Assembly (NCBI RefSeq): GCF_006715765.1
Contig: NZ_VFNV01000001.1
Span: forward strand, 992,001-1,056,000
DNA length: 64,000 nucleotides
Origin: Rarobacter incanus
GTDB lineage: Bacteria; Actinomycetota; Actinomycetes; Actinomycetales; Cellulomonadaceae
Direction: 5' to 3'
The stretch's first letter is position 1, and every line of letters begins with the position of its first letter. This document shows positions 42,118 to 50,497 of the stretch, piece by piece. Below the pieces are notes generated by a model. The model did no database searches and was not told where the DNA came from. It was given only the letters and a program-made list of their open reading frames with translations. Both the position numbers and the translations under genes were made by a program.

Positions 42118-42467
42118 TGCTACTCTCGTTGATCTTCGGATTTATCCGATTCTACGTTGTCATATTTCCAAGCGCGACGGCACGCTCGTACGATGTGAGA
42201 CTTTCCATAAATAGCTTGTTAAACGAGCACATATCTTCGTTCGCTTATCGGTTGCGCCGCCTCAAACGTCTTGTTCACTGTAGCGGTTATGTGCCGTTAG
42301 ATACCGGCGACGAACCGCGAAATATAGTCGTGTTCGGCGCAGGTGCTGTTGTAGACCGCCTGGGCGGCAGAGAAATCAGGGAAGTCTGATAACGCATGGG
42401 CGCGGCGGATCGATAGCGACACGGAGCAACGCTATCAATGTTCGCCCGCCAATGAAAGCGCAGGTCT
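42118..42467. other. 350-bp AT-richer intergenic region
   Basis: Upstream of the hybrid gene. It contains the perfect inverted repeat TCGGAT-TT-ATCCGA (42136-42149), about 20 bases before the start codon, followed by GAGAG as ribosome-binding site. A plus-strand ORF (42099-42389) has no convincing start or family signature and is not called. Confidence 0.5.
42136..42149 (-). promoter_or_regulatory. 14-bp palindrome, possible operator of the hybrid gene
   Basis: TCGGAT-TT-ATCCGA is a perfect dyad between a probable promoter and the ribosome-binding site of the gene starting at 42117. No known regulator recognised. Confidence 0.35.
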
Positions 42468-43538
42468 TCAGTCGTACCGTACCAACCACGTGAGCCGCGG
42501 GCGGATGAGTGGCCGCAACAAACGGTCCAGGCTACGAGCGGAAAGCATCACGCTGAGTACGATCGCCGCCAACACCAAAATCGCAAACTTCCACGCGGAG
42601 TCAAACCATCCGAATGCCGCTTCCCACGTCGTGAACGCTACGATCACAAAGAGGTGAGCAATATAGACCGTCATTGTGCGTGTTCCCCAATCCGCTAGAC
42701 GCGGCGCACGGCGCGGAGTGAGGGACAGTGCCGCGAATATCAGAACAAACGCAAGCATCATCAACGCCAACCGGAGGGCGCCCGCCCATGCCGGATTCCA
42801 GTCCAGATTCACATACGGTGTGGCGCCTTGCACGCCGGGTCGCAGTGCGAGCGCGTCCGCCTGCGGCGCCCACACGTAACAAGCGGCGGCAGCCATCGGT
42901 AAAAGCGCGGCTGCAGCAATCTTCGCCACGGGCCCCGCCAGGAATCCCCGGTGCAGGCGCAGACCGCCAGATGTGCGCCACCCCGCCACAAAAAATGGCA
43001 AGAAAACCAGGGTCCGCGAAATGGCCATGTGCCAATCTGCGGCGGGAAAATACCCCGCGGCCACCGCGATAATCACTGCCACTGTCACCGGAAATCGGAT
43101 GACCGCAAATAAGGGCAATGTCAGGCGCCAGGCCACCAATGCGACAAGAAACCACAGGTACCAGTACGGTGCGGTCAGATCGAACGCATGCGGTTTATCA
43201 CTGACGTGTCCAAAGAACCACCAGATCACGCTGAAGATGACGTACGGCGCGATAAGGGTACGGATCATCGAACGCGCCGAGCGCGCGGTGAGGCCCGCGG
43301 AACTAGAAAATCTGCCCGAAATGAACGCAAACATCGGCATGTGAAACGAATAGATAAAGAGGTACAGCGCGTACATCAGGCGCGAGTCTGCATACCTCTC
43401 GATCGTGTGCCCCACCACAACCAGGGTTATCGCGATGAACTTTGCGGTGTCCCAGACGGGGTCGCGGGGGCGCGCCACCGGCGCGGCTCCGCCGCCGGGC
43501 GCCATCGCGGCGAGACCCGGCGGATCAGCCGCGGCCAA
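42468..43538 (-). CDS. Acyltransferase family membrane protein
   Basis: Up to 356 residues. The TTG at 43538 has AGGA at a suitable distance and overlaps the dehydrogenase gene by 14 bases; an ATG at 43505 is the alternative. About ten hydrophobic segments; DTAKFIAITLVVVGHTIERY and YSFHMPMFAFISGRF are the blocks of acyltransferase-3/OpgC-type O-acetyltransferases, with the conserved His in the first helix. It probably acetylates a sugar of the surface polymer on or across the membrane. The position behind the dehydrogenase and epimerase genes suggests the same operon. Confidence 0.82.
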   Translation of the reverse strand: MAAADPPGLAAMAPGGGAAPVARPRDPVWDTAKFIAITLVVVGHTIERYADSRLMYALYLFIYSFHMPMFAFISGRFSSSAGLTARSARSMIRTLIAPYVIFSVIWWFFGHVSDKPHAFDLTAPYWYLWFLVALVAWRLTLPLFAVIRFPVTVAVIIAVAAGYFPAADWHMAISRTLVFLPFFVAGWRTSGGLRLHRGFLAGPVAKIAAAALLPMAAAACYVWAPQADALALRPGVQGATPYVNLDWNPAWAGALRLALMMLAFVLIFAALSLTPRRAPRLADWGTRTMTVYIAHLFVIVAFTTWEAAFGWFDSAWKFAILVLAAIVLSVMLSARSLDRLLRPLIRPRLTWLVRYD

Positions 43539-44817
43539 CGACTATCCTGGCGACGCCTTGCCAGCGGGCGGCATCGGTAATGTTTCTCCCGTCGACCAGC
43601 AGGCGGATGCCGGGGAAGTCTCCCGCGGCGATCTCGCGGTAGGCCACGTGGTCGGTCTGCACGATCACGACGTCCACCGGATCGCCCGGGTGATACGGGT
43701 CCCACCCAAAACCGGCAAGCTCGTCATCGCTATACAGCGGGTCGGATACGACGACCCGGGCGCCGCGGGCGCGAAGCGCCTCCACGACGGCAAACACCCC
43801 AGAAAACGCCGTTTCCTTGACACCGCCGCGGTATGCGGCCCCCAATACGGCGACCCGCAAACCGTCCAGGGACCCCAGCAGCTCGGTGGCCCGGTCGACC
43901 ACATGCGCGGGCATGGCGGCGTTGACCGCGCGGGCCGTGCGCACAATCTGCGCCGACGGATCCACGGATAGGTAGAGGCGCGGATACACCGGGATACAAT
44001 GCCCGCCGACCGCGATGCCGGGCCGGTGGATGTGCGAATACGGTTGGGAGTTGCACGCATCGATGACGGCATAAATATCGATGCCGTGGGATTCGGCAAA
44101 CATCGCAAACTCATTCGCCAACCCGATGTTGACATCCCGGTAGGTGGTTTCAGCGAGTTTGGCCATCTCGGCGGCCTCGGCCGACCCCAGATCCCACACG
44201 CCATTGGGGCGCGGGAGGTCGGGGCGCTCGTCGAATGTTAAGACCGACTGATAGAAGGCGGTGGCGCGCTGCGCGCCCTCGGGCGACAACCCGCCGATCA
44301 ACTTGGGATATTTGCGCAGGTCGGCAAACACGCGCCCGGTCAGCACGCGTTCGGGGGAAAACACCAGATGGAAATCGGTGCCTTCGCGTAGCCCGGAATC
44401 GGCCTCGAGCAGGGGCTTCCAGCGACCGCGCGTGGTGCCAACCGGCAGCGTCGTCTCGAAAATGACCAAGGTGCCGGGTGTCAGGTGCTGCCCGATCGAA
44501 TGGGTTGCGGCGTCCATCCAACCGAAGTTGGGGGCGGCGGTGGCCTCGTCCACAAATAATGGGACGACAACGACGACCGCATCGCTGCCGGGGATCGCAT
44601 CGGCGTAGTCGGTCGTTGCGCGCAAGCGGCCGGCGGGTACGGTTTCGCGCAGCGCCGAGCCCAGGCCGGACTCCCCCGGGAACGGTTCGCGCGCCTCGTT
44701 GACCGCCCGGACCGTGTCGGCGTTGATGTCGACGCCGACGACATTGTGCCCCGCGAGCGCGAATTGGGCCGCAAGCGGCAAACCGATTTTCCCCAGTGCT
44801 ACGACCGATATTTTCAC
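43525..44817 (-). CDS. UDP-HexNAc 6-dehydrogenase (nucleotide-sugar dehydrogenase, WbpA/WecC type)
   Basis: 430 residues from the GTG at 44817, which overlaps the epimerase stop (GTGA). N-terminal Rossmann KISVVALGKIGLPLAAQFA, central FSPERVLTGRVFADLRKYPKLIGG and AVGGHCIPVYP with the catalytic Cys, and a C-terminal second Rossmann region (VAVLGAAYRGGVKETAFS). The enzyme oxidises C6 of a UDP-N-acetylhexosamine to the uronic acid with two NAD+. UDP-GlcNAc and UDP-ManNAc dehydrogenases share these motifs; since the neighbouring epimerase is of WbpI type, UDP-GlcNAc to UDP-GlcNAcA (WbpA role) is favoured. Confidence 0.87.
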   Translation of the reverse strand: MKISVVALGKIGLPLAAQFALAGHNVVGVDINADTVRAVNEAREPFPGESGLGSALRETVPAGRLRATTDYADAIPGSDAVVVVVPLFVDEATAAPNFGWMDAATHSIGQHLTPGTLVIFETTLPVGTTRGRWKPLLEADSGLREGTDFHLVFSPERVLTGRVFADLRKYPKLIGGLSPEGAQRATAFYQSVLTFDERPDLPRPNGVWDLGSAEAAEMAKLAETTYRDVNIGLANEFAMFAESHGIDIYAVIDACNSQPYSHIHRPGIAVGGHCIPVYPRLYLSVDPSAQIVRTARAVNAAMPAHVVDRATELLGSLDGLRVAVLGAAYRGGVKETAFSGVFAVVEALRARGARVVVSDPLYSDDELAGFGWDPYHPGDPVDVVIVQTDHVAYREIAAGDFPGIRLLVDGRNITDAARWQGVARIVVGRG

Positions 44818-45881
44818 AGATGCAATTCTATTGCCTCGATGACGCGGCCGGCTGCCCGGCCGTCCCCGTACGGGGTGGCGGAAACGTCGGTGGGGCGCGG
44901 CCGCGTAAGTCCCGCAAGGATCTGCGGACCCGTGTGCGCCAGCACGTTCCACCCCAGGTCGACAGTCTCCACCCACTCGGTTTCATCGCGCACGGTCGTG
45001 CACGGCACGCGCAGCAAGAAGGCCTCCTTTTGCAGGCCCCCCGAATCCGTGACGATTCCGCGCGCCCCCAGCGCCGCCCGCACCAGGTCCGGGTAGGCCA
45101 GCGGGTCGCGTGCCCGCAGCGCGCCGCGCGTCAGGTCGATCCCCGCCTCGCGCGCCCTAGCCGCCACCCGGGGATGGGCCAGCAAGATCACCGGCGCGTC
45201 CGCCGCCGCCAGCGCCTCCACAATTTCCGCTAAGCGGGTGGGATTATCCGTGTTATCGGCGCGATGGATGGTCGCAAGATAGTAGCCTTCCGCGCCCAGG
45301 CCCCATTGCGGGACGAGGCCCGCCCCCTCCCGCAAGACCCTATCCCGCGTCGCGAACAGCACGTCGGTCATCACGTCGCCGACCACGACCGTGCGGCCCG
45401 CCAGCCCCTCATCGCGCAGGTGTTCGGCGGCCACGTGCGTGGGCGCCAGCAGCAGATCGGCCGCGTGATCGGTCAGGACCCTATTGTGTTCTTCTGGCAT
45501 GCGGCGGTTGAACGATCGCAGGCCTGCTTCCAGGTGCGTGACGTGCATGTGTTGCTTGACGGCGCTCAGCGTTGCGGCCAGCGTCGAATTCGTGTCGCCG
45601 TAGACCAGGACGGTGTCGGGCTCCAGGTCGGCGAGCACGCCGTCCAGTTCGGCAAGCATCGCCCCGGTCTGTTGCCCGTGCGTTCCCGATCCGATCCCGA
45701 GGTGCACGTCGGGGGCGGGGATTCCCAGATCCGAAAAGAACACGTCCGACAGCAGCGGATCGTAGTGCTGGCCCGTGTGGACAATCCTGTGGTCGATTCC
45801 GGCGGCCCGCGCCGCCTGCGCGATGGGGGCGAGCTTGACGAATTGGGGCCTGGCGCCAACGACGCTCACGATTCTTGACAC
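44814..45881 (-). CDS. Non-hydrolysing UDP-HexNAc(A) 2-epimerase, WbpI/WlbD-like
   Basis: 355 residues. VVGARPQFVKLAPIAQA, IVHTGQHYD, LGIGSGTHGQQTGAML, LVYGDTNSTLA, HLEAGLRSFNRRMPEEHNR and GIVTDSGGLQKEA are visible. The GARPQFVK and HTGQHYD wording is that of WbpI/WlbD-type enzymes acting on diacetamido-uronic acids, whereas WecB/MnaA has GTRPE(A/V)IK. It would invert C2 of UDP-GlcNAc3NAcA to UDP-ManNAc3NAcA, although UDP-GlcNAc remains possible. First gene of the operon with the dehydrogenase and an acyltransferase; the promoter lies between 45882 and 45923, divergent from another acyltransferase. Confidence 0.87.
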   Translation of the reverse strand: MSRIVSVVGARPQFVKLAPIAQAARAAGIDHRIVHTGQHYDPLLSDVFFSDLGIPAPDVHLGIGSGTHGQQTGAMLAELDGVLADLEPDTVLVYGDTNSTLAATLSAVKQHMHVTHLEAGLRSFNRRMPEEHNRVLTDHAADLLLAPTHVAAEHLRDEGLAGRTVVVGDVMTDVLFATRDRVLREGAGLVPQWGLGAEGYYLATIHRADNTDNPTRLAEIVEALAAADAPVILLAHPRVAARAREAGIDLTRGALRARDPLAYPDLVRAALGARGIVTDSGGLQKEAFLLRVPCTTVRDETEWVETVDLGWNVLAHTGPQILAGLTRPRPTDVSATPYGDGRAAGRVIEAIELHL

Positions 45882-45909
45882 CTGCCGATCCTAGCGAATC
45901 CCCGCCCGG

Positions 45910-45915
45910 TACACT
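45910..45915 (+). promoter_or_regulatory. Putative -10 element of a leaderless transcript
   Basis: TACACT ends eight bases before the GTG at 45924 and helps choose that start over the TTG at 45915, which overlaps the hexamer. Confidence 0.45.
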
Positions 45916-45923
45916 TGCGGATC

Positions 45924-47021
45924 GTGAACGTTCAGCGCGGTCCCATCGAGCCGGTGCGGCTCGACGCGCTCACCGGGCTGCGCTGGTGGGCCGCCTTGGC
46001 AGTGTTTGCCTACCACTGCGAGAATCTGGTGGAATTCCCCGCCTTCATTGCGCGGTGGCTGCAGTGGGGCTATCTGGGCGTCACGTTCTTCTTCGTCCTG
46101 TCGGGGTTTGTGCTGACCTGGTCGATGCGCCCGGGCACTTCCCGCACCACCTTTTATTGGCGCAGGATTTCGCGCATCTATCCGCTGCACCTCGTCGCGC
46201 TGGTCCTTGCGATACCTGTCTTCTATTCGCTACATCCCGACCCCGCCCAGTGGTGGGTCAAGCAGTGGTCGCTTCCGGTCATTGCCCTGTCGGTCGTTGT
46301 CCTGCAGGGCTGGTGGCGCGATCCCGTCATCCTCTTTTCGGGGAACCCCGCCGCGTGGACGCTCACCGCGGAATTCTTCTTCTACGCCTTGCATCCGTTC
46401 CTTGCCGCCATGTTGTGGCGGGTGCGCCGGCGCGGCGCATTCGTCGCGGTCGGCGCGATAGCGGCGCTGAGCCTGGTCGCCCGGATCGCCGCCATCGCCT
46501 GGCCCGCGGGTTGGTTCGCTAACCTTCCCTGGCCGGTCTTGCGAATGAACGAGTTCGCCCTGGGAATGGCGCTGGCGTGGGCGATGCGGTGGGGTTTCGC
46601 GGCGCGCGTACCGCCCTGGTTCGTCGCGGCCGGCGCGACAGCGGCGTTCGCGGCGCTGACGTACCTTCCCTCCCTGGGCGGAATCGGCCAATGGGTTCCC
46701 GAAGTTGCGACCGCAATCAGCGCGCTGGCGATCGTGTCGGTGGCGAGCCGCGAGATGGCCGGTGGCGCCCGGTGGCTGCGGTGGCGCCCCATCGTCGTTC
46801 TGGGCGAGTGGTCGTTCGCGTTCTACCTGATCCACGCCACCATCCTGTACGCGGTGCGGGAGGCGGGGGGCTTTCAACCGTGGGGAGCCCCCACCGCTGT
46901 CACCGTTGTCGCGTTGGCCGCGGTGGCGATCGCGGGCGCGGGCGCGCTGCACACACTGGTCGAGCGCCCCGTCGAATCCCGGTTGCGCCGCGTGTGGCCG
47001 GCGGCGCCGCGCCCCCGGTAG
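45924..47021 (+). CDS. Acyltransferase 3 family membrane protein
   Basis: 365 residues with ten or so membrane helices. RLDALTGLRWWAALAVFAYH contains the conserved Arg and His of acyltransferase-3 O-acetyltransferases, and YLGVTFFFVLSGFVLTW and FYWRRISRIYPLH are further family blocks. It likely O-acetylates a polysaccharide repeat unit. Start GTG 45924 is chosen from the -10 spacing. It heads a plus-strand set with the GT4 gene 29 bases downstream. It is a different subfamily from the acyltransferase at 42468. Confidence 0.85.
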   Translation: MNVQRGPIEPVRLDALTGLRWWAALAVFAYHCENLVEFPAFIARWLQWGYLGVTFFFVLSGFVLTWSMRPGTSRTTFYWRRISRIYPLHLVALVLAIPVFYSLHPDPAQWWVKQWSLPVIALSVVVLQGWWRDPVILFSGNPAAWTLTAEFFFYALHPFLAAMLWRVRRRGAFVAVGAIAALSLVARIAAIAWPAGWFANLPWPVLRMNEFALGMALAWAMRWGFAARVPPWFVAAGATAAFAALTYLPSLGGIGQWVPEVATAISALAIVSVASREMAGGARWLRWRPIVVLGEWSFAFYLIHATILYAVREAGGFQPWGAPTAVTVVALAAVAIAGAGALHTLVERPVESRLRRVWPAAPRPR

Positions 47022-47038
47022 GAGCCGGTCGGCTTTGC

Positions 47039-47044
47039 TACGTT
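47039..47044 (+). promoter_or_regulatory. Putative -10 element before the GT4 gene
   Basis: TACGTT is six bases before the GTG at 47051. The intervening AGGGGC could instead serve as a ribosome-binding site, so the assignment is uncertain. Confidence 0.3.
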
Positions 47045-47050
47045 AGGGGC

Positions 47051-48187
47051 GTGCGCATTCTCATCGTCACGCCGTGGTTCCCCACCACCGCGCTGCCGCA
47101 TTCTGGGGTCTTTGTGGTGCGCGACGCGGTCGCGCTGTCCGGGCGGCACAGCGTCCGCGTCATCCACCTCGTTTCCCCACAGCACCTGGGCCCCGATCCG
47201 CGATCCGCGCGCGTGCGCGACATCCCGGTCACCCGGGTCCCCATGTCCAGGGCGAATCCGCTGCACTGGTTGCGGGCGGCGCGCACCGTGCGCGCCGCCG
47301 CCCGGGCCGCCGACGTCGTGCACACGCAGGCCATATCGGGCCTGCTCCCGTTCGCGCTGGCGCGCCCGAGTCGCACGGCCGCGTGGGTGCACACCGAGCA
47401 CTGGTCGGCGCTGACGACGCCGGGTACCCTGCCGCGTTGGGCGCGACCGTTCATCCGGCCGATCTCGCGCCTGCTGGCCCGCCCCGACGTGGTCACCGCC
47501 GTATGCGAGCGCCTCGCCGCCCCGATCCGCGCCGTCCGCACGGGGCCGGTTCGCGTCATCGGTTGCGTGGTAGCGGCGCCGGCGGGCCTCGTCGATCTTG
47601 CGCCCCAGCCCGGCCCGCTGGCGCTGGTTGGTGTCGGCGCCCTGGTGCCGCGCAAGGGTCCGCTGATGGCCGTAAGGACCGTGGCGGAACTGGTCGATCG
47701 GGGTGTCGACGCGCGCCTGACCTGGGTCGGCGATGGCCCGCAGCGGGCGGATGCGGTCGCGTTGGCGCGCGACCTCGGTGTCGGCGAGCGGCTGACGCTC
47801 ACCGGCTCGCTCGACGATGCTGGGGTCCGCGCGCGCCTCGACGCGGCCCGCCTCATGCTCATTCCGACGCTGGGCGACAACTTCTGCACCGTTGTGGCCG
47901 AGGCCCTGAGCCACGGCCGACCGGTGGTTTCCGGGATAGAAACCGGGGCAAGCGAGTACACGGCACCCGCGGTCGGGGCCTTCGTGGCGGATCAGACCCC
48001 GGGCGCGTACGCGGATGCGGTGCAGGCCGTCCTGGCCTCGACAAGCAAGATGAGCGCGGCGGATGTTGCGGCCACTCTGGGCGATCAGTTCTGGCCCGCC
48101 AACGTGGCCGGCGCCTACACGCGCATCTACGAGGACGTGGTCGGCGGCGCTTTGCGGCCCGCACCGGGCGGCACCCATGCAAAGTGA
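47051..48187 (+). CDS. Family 4 glycosyltransferase
   Basis: 378 residues. RILIVTPWFPTTALPHSGVF opens the GT-B N-terminal lobe; HTQAISGLLPFALA, VGVGALVPRKGPLMAVR, LTWVGDGPQRAD and the C-terminal LIPTLGDNFCTVVAEALSHGRPVV form the donor-binding lobe with the E-x7-E-type region. No membrane segment. Sugar specificity cannot be read. The stop lies inside the next gene (11-base overlap), so the two glycosyltransferases are co-translated. Confidence 0.87.
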   Translation: MRILIVTPWFPTTALPHSGVFVVRDAVALSGRHSVRVIHLVSPQHLGPDPRSARVRDIPVTRVPMSRANPLHWLRAARTVRAAARAADVVHTQAISGLLPFALARPSRTAAWVHTEHWSALTTPGTLPRWARPFIRPISRLLARPDVVTAVCERLAAPIRAVRTGPVRVIGCVVAAPAGLVDLAPQPGPLALVGVGALVPRKGPLMAVRTVAELVDRGVDARLTWVGDGPQRADAVALARDLGVGERLTLTGSLDDAGVRARLDAARLMLIPTLGDNFCTVVAEALSHGRPVVSGIETGASEYTAPAVGAFVADQTPGAYADAVQAVLASTSKMSAADVAATLGDQFWPANVAGAYTRIYEDVVGGALRPAPGGTHAK

Positions 48188-49256
48188 CGAAGACCTGGAC
48201 GTCGATGTCATCATCGCCGTCCACAACGATCGCAGGCCCCTGGAGCGTGCCGCCGCCTCGGTGCTGGAGGCGACCCGCGCCCGCGTGCGGGTGACGGTGG
48301 TTGCCCACAACACCGACCCGCGGGCCATCCGGGATCGCCTCGGTGCCCTGTATGCCGACCCCCGCCTGCGGTTGCTTGCGCTCGAAGACGGGATCCCCAG
48401 CCCTTCGGGGCCATTCAACCTCGGGTTGGACGCCGCCACCGCGCGGTACACCTCACTGCTCGGATCGGACGACTACCTGGCTCCCGGCGCCGTCGATTCG
48501 TGGCTTTCGCGCGCGGCTCAATGCCGCGCGAATGTTGTTATCGCGGCGTTGCGACACGACGACGGGGCCCGCGTGCCCACCCCGGTTGTCCGTCCGCGCC
48601 TGCGTTCCACGCTCGACGTCAAACGGGACCGGCTCATGTACCGTTCGGCGCCGCTGGGTTTGGTCGACCGATCGGCCTTCGGGCACCTGCGCTTCGCGGC
48701 CGACCACCCCGTGGGGGAAGACCTGCCGTACGTGTGCCAGCTTTGGTTGCAGGGAAGGGTCGCCTACGACCGGCGCGGTCCGGCATACATCATCGGTTCC
48801 GAGGCAACCGACCGCGTAACCTTCACGCCGCGTTCGATCGCCGACGAATTCAGGTACTTACCGTCCATCCTCGCCGCGCAATGGTTCACCAGCGCCGCGA
48901 TCCCCACGCAGTCCGCGATCGTCGCGAAGTTCCTCCGGATCCACGTTTTCGGCGCCATCTATTACCGCTCCGATCCCAGTTGGTGGGACGGCGCCGAACG
49001 CGAACACCTGGCCCAGGTCACGTGGGCGCTGATTCGCGAGGGACACGGGATCGAACGGGTACTGTCGCGCGCGGACAACGACGTCATCGCGGCCGCCCTG
49101 GACCCGGCCGTTCCCGCCGCCCGACTCGTGGCGGCCGCGCGGCGGCGACGCCGCTTCACCCGCCCCGCCGCGCTCATCCCCGCGCGCCCCGCCAGCCTGC
49201 TGCACCGCGAGGCGCCCCTGCGATTCATGGCCGCGTCCTACCTGGGCACGCTGTAG
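48177..49256 (+). CDS. Family 2 glycosyltransferase, paralogue A
   Basis: 359 residues from the ATG at 48177. VDVIIAVHNDRRPLERAAASVL starts the GT-A fold; SPSGPFNLGLDAATARYTSLLGSDDYLAPGA holds the donor-binding and SDD metal motif. Its unusual GPFN(L/A)GLD block and C-terminal helical extension of about 150 residues are shared with the proteins at 51774 and 55800, so the three are recent paralogues within 9 kb. Substrate unknown; probably consecutive transfers in one repeat unit. Confidence 0.8.
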   Translation: MQSDEDLDVDVIIAVHNDRRPLERAAASVLEATRARVRVTVVAHNTDPRAIRDRLGALYADPRLRLLALEDGIPSPSGPFNLGLDAATARYTSLLGSDDYLAPGAVDSWLSRAAQCRANVVIAALRHDDGARVPTPVVRPRLRSTLDVKRDRLMYRSAPLGLVDRSAFGHLRFAADHPVGEDLPYVCQLWLQGRVAYDRRGPAYIIGSEATDRVTFTPRSIADEFRYLPSILAAQWFTSAAIPTQSAIVAKFLRIHVFGAIYYRSDPSWWDGAEREHLAQVTWALIREGHGIERVLSRADNDVIAAALDPAVPAARLVAAARRRRRFTRPAALIPARPASLLHREAPLRFMAASYLGTL

Positions 49257-49264
49257 CCTCGCCG

Positions 49265-49291
49265 CCCGGCCCCAACCGGGGCGCCGCCGGG
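49265..49291. terminator. Strong hairpin between convergent glycosyltransferase genes
   Basis: Outer CCCGGC (49265-49270) can pair with GCCGGG (49286-49291), and alternatively GCCCC with GGGGC around AACC. It lies in the 62-base gap between convergent genes. There is no T-run. Confidence 0.5.
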
Positions 49292-49318
49292 CACATGCCC
49301 CCTGCGTCGCCAACCGAC

Positions 49319-50497
49319 CTAGGGCGCCGCGCTCAACCAGCTCTCCAGGGCCGCGCGCGCGCCGCGGCCCGTGTGGTATCCCTCCACAAACGCGGGTCCG
49401 GCTTGCGCGGCGCGCACCCGGTGCAAGTCGCGCTGCGCCGCGATACCAACCAGCACCTCGCGCAGCGAATCCACGCTCGCTTCGACTATGGGAAGTTCCT
49501 TCCCGGTTGTCTCGCAGACGTAACCGCGCACCGCCTCGCTCACGTGCCCCACGACCACGCGACCGGCGGCCATCGCCTCGCAGGCCGCCACCCCGTAGTC
49601 GCCAACCAGGAACTGGTCGACCACCACGTCCGCCGCCCCGTAGAGACCGGGCATTGCTCCGTGCGACACGCCCGTGGCGGGGCGGTAGTCGATGATGCCT
49701 TGCGCGTCCAGCTCTTCGAGGACCGGCGCGATTTCCCGCGTCCCCTTGATCCGGCCGGATGACGGAATATGCGCAACTATCAGCCGGCCGGTCGCATCGC
49801 CTAGGTTCCGGGCCCCCGCGCGCACCCACCGGTCGGTGGATATGGTCACGGGCAGCACGGTGGCTGCGGGTACATCCGCCAACAGCCCCGCCGTCGACAC
49901 AAAGGTCGGCGCATCCACCTCGCGCAGCACACCCAGGTTGTGGCGAACTCCCGCCTCGACCTTGTCCAGGTCCGGCCACCCGGTGCGGAAGGGAGACCAA
50001 GGTTCATTGACCGCGTGGCGCGAGGGCAGGCGAACGTCGGTGCCGTGCGCAACCATGGCCACGTTCACGCCCCTTTCCCGCAGCGCCCCGACCTGCCGCA
50101 CGACGTCCCCCCCAAAGGCGCCGCCCAGTATCCGCAATTCCGCCTCGATCAGCACGTGCGTGAACGTCCGGGCGATCCAATCCAGGGTTTCGCGTTGCCA
50201 GCGGCGCGAATGCGCGGAAATGCGGTTCGGCACCACCCAATCGGCAGCGAAAGAGAACGAGTTGCCCGTCCCCGTTACCATCGCGACCGCCGAGGTCAGC
50301 GGGCGCGCGCCCACGGCGCGCGCCCAGGCCGCTCCCTGTCCCGCAAAGTTGGCCGGCCCGATCAGTAGCCGGGTGTCCTCGCGGGCAACCCGCGGGGGCG
50401 CGGGGGCCTTTTCTCCCGCCCGCCGCGCCTGCACCAGACCGGCGCCGTCTCGCGCCCAACGAGGCAGGTAATGCCAGATCGCGGCCCTAGCGTTCAC
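49319..50497 (-). CDS. GT-B type glycosyltransferase, paralogue 1
   Basis: 392 residues from the GTG at 50497, overlapping the previous stop (GTGA). LLIGPANFAGQGAAWARAV near residue 45, VAMVAHGTDVRLPSRH in the middle, VAHIPSSGRIKGTREIAPVL and YGAADVVVDQFLVGDYGVAACEAMAAGRVVVGHV at the C-terminus form a GT-B donor lobe. It is clearly paralogous to the protein encoded next (50494). Family assignment beyond GT-B is not possible from the sequence; GT4/GT1-like is the best description. Last gene of a long minus-strand operon starting near 60814. Confidence 0.75.
   Translation of the reverse strand: MNARAAIWHYLPRWARDGAGLVQARRAGEKAPAPPRVAREDTRLLIGPANFAGQGAAWARAVGARPLTSAVAMVTGTGNSFSFAADWVVPNRISAHSRRWQRETLDWIARTFTHVLIEAELRILGGAFGGDVVRQVGALRERGVNVAMVAHGTDVRLPSRHAVNEPWSPFRTGWPDLDKVEAGVRHNLGVLREVDAPTFVSTAGLLADVPAATVLPVTISTDRWVRAGARNLGDATGRLIVAHIPSSGRIKGTREIAPVLEELDAQGIIDYRPATGVSHGAMPGLYGAADVVVDQFLVGDYGVAACEAMAAGRVVVGHVSEAVRGYVCETTGKELPIVEASVDSLREVLVGIAAQRDLHRVRAAQAGPAFVEGYHTGRGARAALESWLSAAP

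Noticed and set aside
42099-42389. Plus-strand ORF with a hydrophobic start
   Set aside because: It begins inside the antisense of the hybrid gene, has no ribosome-binding site and no recognisable domain.
44814-45881. Assignment as WecB (UDP-GlcNAc 2-epimerase for ManNAcA)
   Set aside because: The GARPQFVK and HTGQHYD motifs fit the WbpI/WlbD type better, and the WbpB/E/D homologues are present; WecB is kept only as an alternative.
46874-48451. 525-codon minus-strand ORF
   Set aside because: Shadow of the acyltransferase, GT4 and GT2 genes; no motifs, while all three sense genes have clear signatures.
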